Of a stretch of DNA of 64,000 nucleotides, positions 57,778 to 64,000 are shown piece by piece. The translations under genes and the position numbers were made by a program. The notes below the pieces were generated by a model, which did no database searches, was not told the origin of the DNA, and saw only the letters and a program-made list of their open reading frames with translations. This stretch comes from Streptomyces sp. NRRL F-2580 (GTDB taxonomy: Bacteria > Actinomycetota > Actinomycetes > Streptomycetales > Streptomycetaceae): positions 62,001 to 126,000 of the forward strand of contig NZ_JOIR01000004.1 of assembly GCF_000720115.1 (NCBI RefSeq), given 5' to 3'. The stretch's first letter is position 1; every line of letters starts with the position of its first letter.

Positions 57778-58965
57778 ATGGACGCTCCGCCCACCAGATC
57801 GGCCAGACGCGAATCGGCCCGGATACCCGCCCAGGGCGGTGCGGCCGAGCCCTCACCGGATGCCGTGCTCATCCGTCGGAGCCTCGCGGAGATCGCCCCC
57901 ATCGCCGACAAGGTCACCTCGTACTTCTACGCGCTGGTCTTCTCCGGACACCCCGAAGTGCGGGGCATGTTCCCCGCCGCCATGGACACGCAGCGCGACA
58001 GGCTGCTGAAGGCGCTGCTGACCGCCGCCGAGCACATCGACAATCCTGAGGTACTCGCCCCCTACCTGCGCCGACTGGGCACGGGGCACCGCAAGTACGG
58101 CACCATGGCCGGCCATTACCCGGTGGTCGGCGAGGCCCTGGTCGGGGCGCTGGCCCGGTACGCCACCGACAGCTGGGGGCCGGAGACCGAGGCCGCGTGG
58201 GTGCGGGCGTACACCGCGATCTCCCAGATCATGATCGACGCGGCGGCCGAGGACGAGGTGAAGGCCCCGGCGTGGTGGCACGCGGAGGTGGTCTCCCACG
58301 ATCTGCGCACCTCGGACATCGCGGTGCTGACGGTCCGCCCCGACCAGCCGTACGCCTTCCTGGCCGGCCAGTACGCGAGCCTGGAGACCCCGTGGTGGCC
58401 GCGGGTCTGGCGGCACTACTCCTTCGCCTCGGCGCCCCGCGCCGACGGCCTGCTGTCCTTCCACGTCAAGGCCGTTCCCGCCGGCTGGGTATCCAACGCG
58501 CTGGTGCGCCACGCCCGCCCGGGGGACGTGCTGCGTCTCGGACCGCCGGCCGGGTCGATGGTGGTGGACCACACCACGGACAACGGGATGCTGTGCCTGG
58601 GCGGCGGCACCGGCATCGCCCCGATCAAGGCGCTCATCGAGGACGTGGCCGAGCACGGCGAGCGCCGGCCGGTGGAGGTGTTCTTCGGGGCACGCAGCGA
58701 CAGCGATCTGTACGACAAGGACACGCTGCTCGGACTGCAGCGCTCGCATCCGTGGCTGTCGGTGCGCCCGGTGGTGGGCGACGGGCTGGCCGGGCAGCTG
58801 CCCCAGGCCGTGGGCGAACACGGGCCGTGGAGCTCGTACGACGCCTTCGTCTCCGGGCCGCCCGCGATGATCCGGAGCGGGGTGGACGAGCTCCTTCGGA
58901 TCGGCATCCCCGGCGAGCGGATCCGCCACGACGCCGTGGAGGAACTGGTGGGCATCGCCGGCTGA
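57778..58965 (+). CDS. Flavohemoglobin-like protein
   Basis: A 395-residue globin-reductase. The globin part (about 28-165) has the proximal histidine H104 in GTGHRKYG and the HYPVVGEAL helix. The FAD domain has RHYSFAS (RxYS) and the NAD domain GGGTGIAPIKALI and FVSGPPAMI. This fits nitric oxide dioxygenase or a related heme reductase. The first ~25 residues are low complexity. ATG 57778 has GCGAGG upstream. Whether the distal heme pocket (Tyr, Gln) is standard was not settled. Confidence 0.88.
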   Translation: MDAPPTRSARRESARIPAQGGAAEPSPDAVLIRRSLAEIAPIADKVTSYFYALVFSGHPEVRGMFPAAMDTQRDRLLKALLTAAEHIDNPEVLAPYLRRLGTGHRKYGTMAGHYPVVGEALVGALARYATDSWGPETEAAWVRAYTAISQIMIDAAAEDEVKAPAWWHAEVVSHDLRTSDIAVLTVRPDQPYAFLAGQYASLETPWWPRVWRHYSFASAPRADGLLSFHVKAVPAGWVSNALVRHARPGDVLRLGPPAGSMVVDHTTDNGMLCLGGGTGIAPIKALIEDVAEHGERRPVEVFFGARSDSDLYDKDTLLGLQRSHPWLSVRPVVGDGLAGQLPQAVGEHGPWSSYDAFVSGPPAMIRSGVDELLRIGIPGERIRHDAVEELVGIAG

Positions 58966-58990
58966 GACCGGCGGGCAGGCCGCCGGTCTC
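58964..58990. terminator. Bidirectional terminator
   Basis: GAGACCGGCGG (58964-58974) and CCGCCGGTCTC (58980-58990) form a perfect 11-bp stem with loop GCAGG, at the flavohemoglobin stop and 9 bp from the convergent Nudix stop. Confidence 0.8.
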
Positions 58991-58998
58991 GGCCGGGC

Positions 58999-59478
58999 TC
59001 AGCCCAGGTCGGGGGCGTGCATGGCGCGGACGCCCTCGATGTTGCCGTCGAGGTAGTGCCGCAGGGACAGCGGAACGAGATGGACGGCGGCGATGCCCAC
59101 GCGGCTGAAGGGCACGCGGACGATCTCGTACTCGCCCTCGGGTTCGTCGATTTCGGGGCCGTGGCGAAGGCTCGGGTCCATCGATTCGAGGCGGCAGACG
59201 AAGAAGTGCTGCACCTTCACGCCGGTCACCCCCCTGTCGGCGATGTGCTCGACGGTGTCGACGAAGCAGGGCACCACATCGGTGATCTTCGCGCCGAGTT
59301 CTTCGTGGACCTCTCGGTGGAGGGCGTCGATGACGGTGGCGTCCGAGGACTCCACTCCCCCGCCGGGGGTGACCCAGTACGGATCGACGCCGGGCTTGGT
59401 GCGCTTGATGAGGATCAGGTCGTCACCGTCGAGCAGGATCGCGCGGGCGGTGCGTTTGACCACGGGACGTTCGGTCAT
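58999..59478 (-). CDS. Nudix hydrolase
   Basis: A 159-residue protein from ATG 59478. The Nudix box region reads TPGGGVESSDATVIDALHREVHEELGA: REVHEELG is canonical, but the GGGVE-x-GE start has one extra residue and Asp in place of the usual Glu, so the box is off the consensus by one position. Substrate unknown. It is convergent with the flavohemoglobin gene. Confidence 0.85.
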   Translation of the reverse strand: MTERPVVKRTARAILLDGDDLILIKRTKPGVDPYWVTPGGGVESSDATVIDALHREVHEELGAKITDVVPCFVDTVEHIADRGVTGVKVQHFFVCRLESMDPSLRHGPEIDEPEGEYEIVRVPFSRVGIAAVHLVPLSLRHYLDGNIEGVRAMHAPDLG

Positions 59479-59541
59479 GGGAGAAGAGTGGCCCACCGCT
59501 CCCCTTCTGAAACGCGCCACGGGCCGGAAAAGGGGGGGGGC

Positions 59542-60447
59542 TCACCAGTGCACGGCGGCGTCCACCAGCCGGTCGTGCGCCCGCGCGAGGTGGGCGAGGG
59601 CGAGGCTCCCGGTCCGCACGACCAGGAACCAGGTGCGCAGCGGCGGCACGGAGGGCTCGGCCAGGGCCACGATCCGGCCGCTGCCGAGGGCTTCCCGGCA
59701 CAGGTAGCGGGGCAGGACGGCGAGCCCGGCGCCGGCCCCGACGCATTCCAGTACGGCCCGCAGATCGGGTGCGACCACGGTGGCGGCCAGGGACCGGGCA
59801 GCGGGCGGGGGTGTCGAAGACGGCGGCCCAGCAGCGGGTGACGAGCGGCAGGCTCTCGTGGACCTCCACGAGCGGGATGCCGTCGAGAGCGGCGGGGCCC
59901 TCCTCGCACAGGCGCCCCGGGTTGACGAGGGCGGCCCAGTAGGGCGCGGCGACCAGGACGTGCTCCTCGTCGCACAGGGCGGTGACGGTGAAGAGCCCGC
60001 CGCGCGGATGGGCGGTGGTGACGACGAGGTCGTGGTGACCGGCGGCGAGCCCGTCCAGGGTCGCTCCGGCGCCGGTCTCCAGGGTGGCGCGCAGGGTGTG
60101 GCCTGTCCGACGAGGGGCGCCAGGGCGGGGAGTACGCGCAGGCCGAGGAACTCGGGCCGCCCGGCGACGTGAAGGGTGCGCGACGCACCGGCGGCCTCCC
60201 GCTCGGCCTCGGTGATCCGCAGCAGGGCGTCGAGGTGCGGGGCCGCCTTGTGGGCCAGTTCGTCGCCGACGGCGGTGGGGGTGACACCGCGGGCCCGGCG
60301 GTGGAAGAGGGGCCGCCCCAACTGCCGCTCCAGGATGCGTATCTGCGAGGTCACGGCCGGCTGGGAGAGCCCCAGGAGGGCGGCGGCGCGGGTGAACGAG
60401 CCGGCCCGGTGAACGGCGACGAAGGCGCGCAGCAGGGCCAGGTCCAT
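59542..60447 (-). pseudogene. LysR-type regulator gene with two compensating frameshifts
   Basis: The N-terminal HTH (MDLALLRAFVAVHRAGSFTRAAALLGLSQPAVTSQIRILERQLG) and the C-terminal effector part (LRAVLECVGAGAGLAVLPRYLCREAL) are in one frame, but between about 60100 and 59815 the LysR-like sequence (for example EVHESLPLVTRCWAAVFDTP) is in another frame. A base seems missing near GGACAGGCCACACC (about 60100) and one gained near a G run (about 59810). It may be a recent pseudogene or two sequence errors. The start ATG 60447 has GAGAGG upstream. Confidence 0.75.
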
Positions 60448-60621
60448 CGCGACACCTCTCGGCGGGGGCCTTCGACTACAAATATGCCGATAGGCCCCTG
60501 TCGTTACCGTGATGGGACTCTGACGCGGAGTCAATCAGCCTTGTCGCGTGGTTCTTCGCGCGCGGAACCCTGGGCGTCCGAGCCATGGGGGGGAGGTTCG
60601 GACCGCCCGTCCAGGGCCTGC

Positions 60622-61791
60622 TCAGCCGGCGCGGCCTGCGCGGTCGAGGGCCCGCAGCACGTCCGCGACCAGGTCCTCGGTGTCCTCGGCCCCGGCGGAG
60701 AAGCGGATGAACCCCTCCGGCACGGCGTCGCCGCCCCACCGTCCGCGCCGCTCCGCGGTGGACCGCACTCCACCGAAACTCGTGGCGTCCTCGACCAGGT
60801 GCAGAGCGGACATGAAGCGTTCCGCGTGGGCACGGTCGGACAGGGTGAAGGAGACCACCGAGCCGAAGCCCCGCATCTGGCGTGCGGCCGTCTTGTGCGA
60901 GGGGTCCGTGGCCAGGCCCGGGTAGCGCAGCCCGGTCACGTCGGGGCGGCCGGCCAGCGCCTCGGCGACGGCCAGGGCGTTGGCCCACTGGCGCTGCGCA
61001 CGCAGCTGGATCGTGGCCAGGGAGCGGTGGGCGAGCCAGGCCTCCATCGGGCCCGCGATCGCGCCGACGATCTTGCGCCAACGCCGGACGCCCGCGGCGA
61101 GCTCCGGGTCGCGGCAGACCACGTACCCGAGCAGCAGGTCGCCGTGGCCGGTGAGGCCCTTGGTGCCGCTCGCCACGGAGAAGTCGGCCCCGAGCTCCAG
61201 GGGCCGCTGTCCGAGGGGGGTGGCGAGGGTGTTGTCGACGGCGACGAGCGTCCCGCCCCGGTGCGCCGCGTCCACGAGGCGCCGTACGTCGCACACGTCG
61301 AGCCCCGGGTTGGACGGGGTCTCGATCCACAGCAGCCGGGCTCCGTCGAGGACCGCGAGCTGGGCGTCGTCGCCGGTCGGGGCGGTGCGCACGTGGATCC
61401 CGTACGCCTCCAGCTGCTCCCGCACCAGGGGCAGTGCCTGGTAGCCGTCGTCGGGCAGGACCACGGTGTCGCCGGTGCGCGCCTGGGAGAGGAGGACGGC
61501 GGAGACGGCCGCCATGCCGGAGGCGAAGACGATGGTGTGCACCTCCTCGCCGGGGGCCTCCAGTTCCCCGATCGCCCGCTCCAGCAGGGTCCACGTGGGG
61601 TTGGTGTCGCGACCGTAGGCGTACGGGCCTTCGACGTCGCCCGGGAGGTGGAAGTGGGCGGCGAAGACCGGTCCGGGCAGGGTCGGTTCGTTCTTCACGG
61701 GCTCCGGCAGTCCGGCGCGGACCGCGCGCGTGCCGTCGCCGATCGCCTCGGCGGTTCCTTCGGGGGTTCCTTCGGGGGCGTACTCGTTCAC
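60622..61791 (-). CDS. Cystathionine gamma-lyase/synthase family PLP enzyme
   Basis: From GTG 61791 (GGAG upstream) it has 389 residues of the Cys/Met metabolism PLP family: GPYAYGRDTNPTWTLLERAI, FASGMAAVSAVLL, the LLWIETPSNPGL segment, DNTLATPLGQRPLELGAD, and the PLP lysine in VASGTKGLTGHGD. It should act on cystathionine or a related sulfur amino acid; lyase and synthase cannot be told apart here. Its start overlaps the LMW-PTP stop by 4 bp. Confidence 0.9.
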   Translation of the reverse strand: MNEYAPEGTPEGTAEAIGDGTRAVRAGLPEPVKNEPTLPGPVFAAHFHLPGDVEGPYAYGRDTNPTWTLLERAIGELEAPGEEVHTIVFASGMAAVSAVLLSQARTGDTVVLPDDGYQALPLVREQLEAYGIHVRTAPTGDDAQLAVLDGARLLWIETPSNPGLDVCDVRRLVDAAHRGGTLVAVDNTLATPLGQRPLELGADFSVASGTKGLTGHGDLLLGYVVCRDPELAAGVRRWRKIVGAIAGPMEAWLAHRSLATIQLRAQRQWANALAVAEALAGRPDVTGLRYPGLATDPSHKTAARQMRGFGSVVSFTLSDRAHAERFMSALHLVEDATSFGGVRSTAERRGRWGGDAVPEGFIRFSAGAEDTEDLVADVLRALDRAGRAG

Positions 61792-62288
61792 GCGGTGTGC
61801 TCCTTCACGGCCTCGCGTACGTCGTCCAGCAGACCGGGGCTCGCCGCCTCGACCAGCTCCAGGCACTCCTCGAACCCGTCGAGGGAACCGTAGTAGGGAT
61901 CCGGTACGTCGGTCTCCGCGGCCGTGGCCGCCGGATCGTAGGACCGCAGCAGCCGGATCTTGGCGGCGTGCTGCGGGGTGGGTGCGAGCGCCCGCAGGTC
62001 CCGCAGGTGCCCGGCGTCGAGCGCGATGACGAGGTCCAGGCGTTCGAACCAGGAGGCGTGGAACTGCCGGGCCCGGTGGTCCTGCTCGTATCCCGCCGCC
62101 TCCAGGACGGAGGCGGTGCGCGGGTCGGCGCCGTCGCCCTCGTGCCAGCCGCCGGTCCCGGCACTGTCCACCTCCACCAGGGCGTCGAGGCCGGCTCGCG
62201 TCACATGGGCGCGGAAGACGGACTCCGCCATGGGGGAGCGGCATATGTTGCCCGTGCAGACGAAGCAGACGCGGTACATGGGCGTCAT
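61788..62288 (-). CDS. Low molecular weight protein-tyrosine phosphatase
   Basis: The 166-residue protein has the P-loop C11-x5-R17 (CTGNICR, then SPM) at the start and DPYYGSLDGFEECLELVE with the general acid Asp near the end. The family dephosphorylates phosphotyrosine. ATG 62288 is chosen; ATG 62279 is an alternative. It lies 11 bp after the small holin-like gene and overlaps the lyase gene, so the three form an operon. Confidence 0.93.
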   Translation of the reverse strand: MTPMYRVCFVCTGNICRSPMAESVFRAHVTRAGLDALVEVDSAGTGGWHEGDGADPRTASVLEAAGYEQDHRARQFHASWFERLDLVIALDAGHLRDLRALAPTPQHAAKIRLLRSYDPAATAAETDVPDPYYGSLDGFEECLELVEAASPGLLDDVREAVKEHTA

Positions 62289-62299
62289 GGAAGTCCCGT

Positions 62300-62677
62300 T
62301 CAGTCCTTGTCGGGCAGGACCATGTTCACGGCCCAGGAGACGATGGAGATGATCAGGGCGCCCAGGAGCGCGGTCCAGAACCCGTCGACGTGGAAGCTGA
62401 GGTCGAGCTTCGAGGCCAGCCACGAGGTCAGGAGCAGCATCAAGGCGTTCACGACGAGGGTGAACAGACCCAGGGTGAGGACGAACAGCGGCAGCGAGAG
62501 CAGCTTCACCAAGGGCTTGACGATCAGGTTCACCAGGCCGAAGACCAGTGCGACCAGGATCAGGGTGAGCGTCCGGCGGCCCAGACTGCTGCCGTCGTCG
62601 AGGGTGATGCCGGCGAGCAGCCAGACGGCGACGGCCAGGGCCGCGGCGTTGGCGAGCGTCTTGACTACGAAATTCAT
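62300..62677 (-). CDS. Phage holin family (YvlD-type) small membrane protein
   Basis: A 125-residue protein with four helices (ALAVAVWLLAGITL; LTLILVALVFGLVNLIVKPLVKLLSLPLFVLTLGLFTLVVNALMLLLTSW; LLGALIISIVSWAVNMV). The NLIVKPLVKLLSLP motif marks the YvlD/holin_4_2 family, which is chromosomal and not a phage lysis gene here. The start at 62677 or 62680 (ATGATG) is not resolved. Confidence 0.85.
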   Translation of the reverse strand: MNFVVKTLANAAALAVAVWLLAGITLDDGSSLGRRTLTLILVALVFGLVNLIVKPLVKLLSLPLFVLTLGLFTLVVNALMLLLTSWLASKLDLSFHVDGFWTALLGALIISIVSWAVNMVLPDKD

Positions 62678-62769
62678 CATGTGTCTGATCGTGGCAGAGA
62701 TGATCCCGGTGGGACATCCGCAGATCAGCGGATGCGACGGCGCTACCGAACACAAGGGGCACAACCACG

Positions 62770-63087
62770 ATGAAAGCGTTCCGGCTTGACGAGCTCGAAG
62801 CCGAGCGGGCCGCCAACGACGGCGCCTATCTGCAGTTCCTGCGGGAGCGGCACATGTCGGTCGGGCTGTACGCGCTCGATGCCGGGCAGGTCGATCCGCA
62901 GCAGCCGCACCGCCAGGACGAGGTGTACTTCGTCGTGAGCGGACGGGCCTCGATCACGGTCGGGGAGGAGACGACCACCGTGGCGCGCGGCAGCGTCGTC
63001 TACGTCCCGGCGGGCGTCCCGCACAAGTTCCACCACATCACCGAGGACCTGAAGGTGATGGTGGTGTTCTCCCCGCCGGAGAGCTGA
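62770..63087 (+). CDS. Cupin domain protein
   Basis: A 105-residue single cupin: QPHRQDEVYFVVSGRASITVGEE (motif 1 with His and Glu) and VYVPAGVPHKFHHITEDL (motif 2 with His). Metal binding is likely; function unknown. It is divergent from the holin-like gene. Confidence 0.9.
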   Translation: MKAFRLDELEAERAANDGAYLQFLRERHMSVGLYALDAGQVDPQQPHRQDEVYFVVSGRASITVGEETTTVARGSVVYVPAGVPHKFHHITEDLKVMVVFSPPES

Positions 63088-63230
63088 GCGCACCGGACGC
63101 CTGGGGGTCGCCGCTCCGGTTCCCCTAAGGGGAGGTTCAGGGGACTCCGGGGGCTCGCGGGCCCCGATCCGGGTCCGTGGACTCCTAGCATCGAGAGCAG
63201 GAAGTCACGGGCGAGGAAGAGGTCGAGGAC

Positions 63231-63455
63231 ATGAACGGCATCCGAGAGACATTCGCAGGCATGCCCTGGTGGGTTAAGTGGGTCGCCGTTCCGCTGCTGG
63301 CGCTGTTCGTGTTCGGCGGTGTGATCACCACCATCCTGAGCGTGCTGATCGGGTTCGTCTTCAAGCTGCTCCTCTTCATCGGCCTCGTCGCCGGCCTGGT
63401 GTTCGTCGTGAAGAAGATCGGCGGCCGTACCAAGTCCTCCTCCGGCGACTGGTAG
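63231..63455 (+). CDS. DUF5326 family small membrane protein
   Basis: A 74-residue protein with two helices (VKWVAVPLLALFVFGGVITTIL; FKLLLFIGLVAGLVFVVKKI) and a short polar tail, matching a small Streptomyces family of unknown function. GAGGAAGAGG lies before ATG 63231. Confidence 0.8.
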   Translation: MNGIRETFAGMPWWVKWVAVPLLALFVFGGVITTILSVLIGFVFKLLLFIGLVAGLVFVVKKIGGRTKSSSGDW

Positions 63456-63779
63456 GAGGAGGGGCCGGCCGCAGGGGGACCGGCCGGATGAGGGCGGAAG
63501 GGGACGAGCCGGGTGGTTCCGGGATTAAGCCAGATGAGGTAACGTGAAGTGCTAAACCGCTCACATCCCTGGAATCGGCGGATAGAGTGGCAATCTGCGC
63601 CGTTCCCTGGGCACCGAAAGCCGGTACTGCCGCTCTGACCTGCGGCGATGCAAATGAACCGCCGAGTACGACCCCCAGGGGCCACGGCATACGCGGGGGC
63701 GGCCCCCGCAGGATGGGTCTCCCCGAAGGCCCGCCGCCACACCTGGGGGTGAGCTTTGTCTCCGGTTCACAATGCCGGT
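63456..63779. other. 324-bp gap without a gene
   Basis: It holds a probable weak terminator CCGGCC...GGCCGG (63465-63487) after the DUF5326 gene and a hairpin GCGGGGG-CGG-CCCCCGC (63693-63709). No other feature is seen. Confidence 0.5.
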
Positions 63780-64000
63780 GTGCCGACACTGATCGGTTCG
63801 GTGCAGAGGGCGCTGAGACTCCTCGAAGCAGCGGGGTCCCATAGCGGGGGAGCGCCGGCGAAACAGCTCGCGCGCGAGGCCGGGCTCCCGCTCCCCACCG
63901 CGTACCACCTGCTGCGCACCCTCACGCACGAGGGCTATCTGCGCCGGGAGGGCGGGGTCTTCGTCCTGGGCGACGCCGCATGTCGGCTCGCGGGTGGGGG
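63780..64000 (+). CDS. IclR-type transcriptional regulator (C-terminus outside the window)
   Basis: From GTG 63780 the frame runs off the window (73 codons). It reads VPTLIGSVQRALRLLEAAGSH, then QLAREAGLPLPTAYHLLRTLTHEGYLRREGGVFVLGD, the IclR-type winged helix with TAYHLLRTL as recognition helix. No ribosome site precedes it. The effector domain is missing, so MarR-like alternatives are not excluded but IclR fits best. Confidence 0.75.
   Translation, partial: MPTLIGSVQRALRLLEAAGSHSGGAPAKQLAREAGLPLPTAYHLLRTLTHEGYLRREGGVFVLGDAACRLAGG

Noticed and set aside
62300..62677. Holin family gene considered as a prophage remnant
   Set aside because: No other phage gene is nearby, and the YvlD-type family is a normal chromosomal membrane protein.

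Overview
The window is a high-GC actinobacterial chromosome segment that I read as the origin region of a Streptomyces. The evidence is the order rnpA-rpmH / dnaA / oriC / dnaN / gnd-like / recF / dciA / gyrB / gyrA, an oriC filled with TTGTCCACA-type DnaA boxes, a DnaA with a very long Gln/Tyr-rich domain II, frequent GTG starts, many copies of the streptomycete parS (GTTTCACGTGAAAC), and lineage markers such as FemX, DLW-39, DUF6049 and DUF5326. No rRNA operon, insertion sequence, prophage, CRISPR array or biosynthetic cluster was seen.

Layout, left to right. 1-6.7 kb: the left flank, with a partial PRMT-like methyltransferase, a 2OG-Fe(II) oxygenase with ogt, tRNA-Ala, an HTH regulator with a Ser/Thr kinase, a secreted membrane-anchored protein, the tiny DLW-39 protein and tRNA-Ile. 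6.7-16.4 kb, minus strand: the replication block DUF3566 - gyrA - gyrB - dciA - recF - gnd-like - dnaN. 16.6-17.2 kb: oriC. 17.3-19.1 kb: dnaA (minus), with a promoter that carries DnaA boxes. 19.3-25.3 kb, plus strand: rpmH - rnpA - yidD - yidC - jag - rsmG, then parA-parB. 26-35.6 kb, minus strand: DUF6049 - murJ - pseudokinase - sigM - rsmA - trxB - trxA, with a clear SigR-type promoter before trxBA. 35.7-47.5 kb: cca, an MFS transporter, ino1 with its PadR regulator, and a cell-wall group (class A PBP, GT87, racemase-like protein, FemX). 47.6-52.8 kb: rpsF - ssb - rpsR - rplI, a MATE transporter and dnaB. 52.8-64 kb: accessory genes (serine hydrolase, AlkZ-type protein, three acyltransferase or hydrolase genes, flavohemoglobin, Nudix, a frameshifted LysR gene, a PLP lyase, LMW-PTP, small membrane proteins, cupin and a partial IclR).

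The genes mainly support initiation and elongation of replication (DnaA, DnaB, DciA, DnaN, RecF, SSB, gyrase), chromosome segregation (ParA, ParB, parS), membrane protein insertion and translation, and cell-wall building (MurJ, PBP, FemX). Nine perfect 14-bp parS sites lie between 22.9 and 57.0 kb. Three sit inside genes and encode the same hexapeptide DVSRET. Three sit in long palindromes between convergent genes. Two form a 19-bp spaced twin. DnaA-box clusters are also seen before dnaB and before parA, which suggests that initiator level is coupled to helicase and segregation genes. No wholly new multigene system is evident; the most unusual features are these site arrangements and a few divergent genes.
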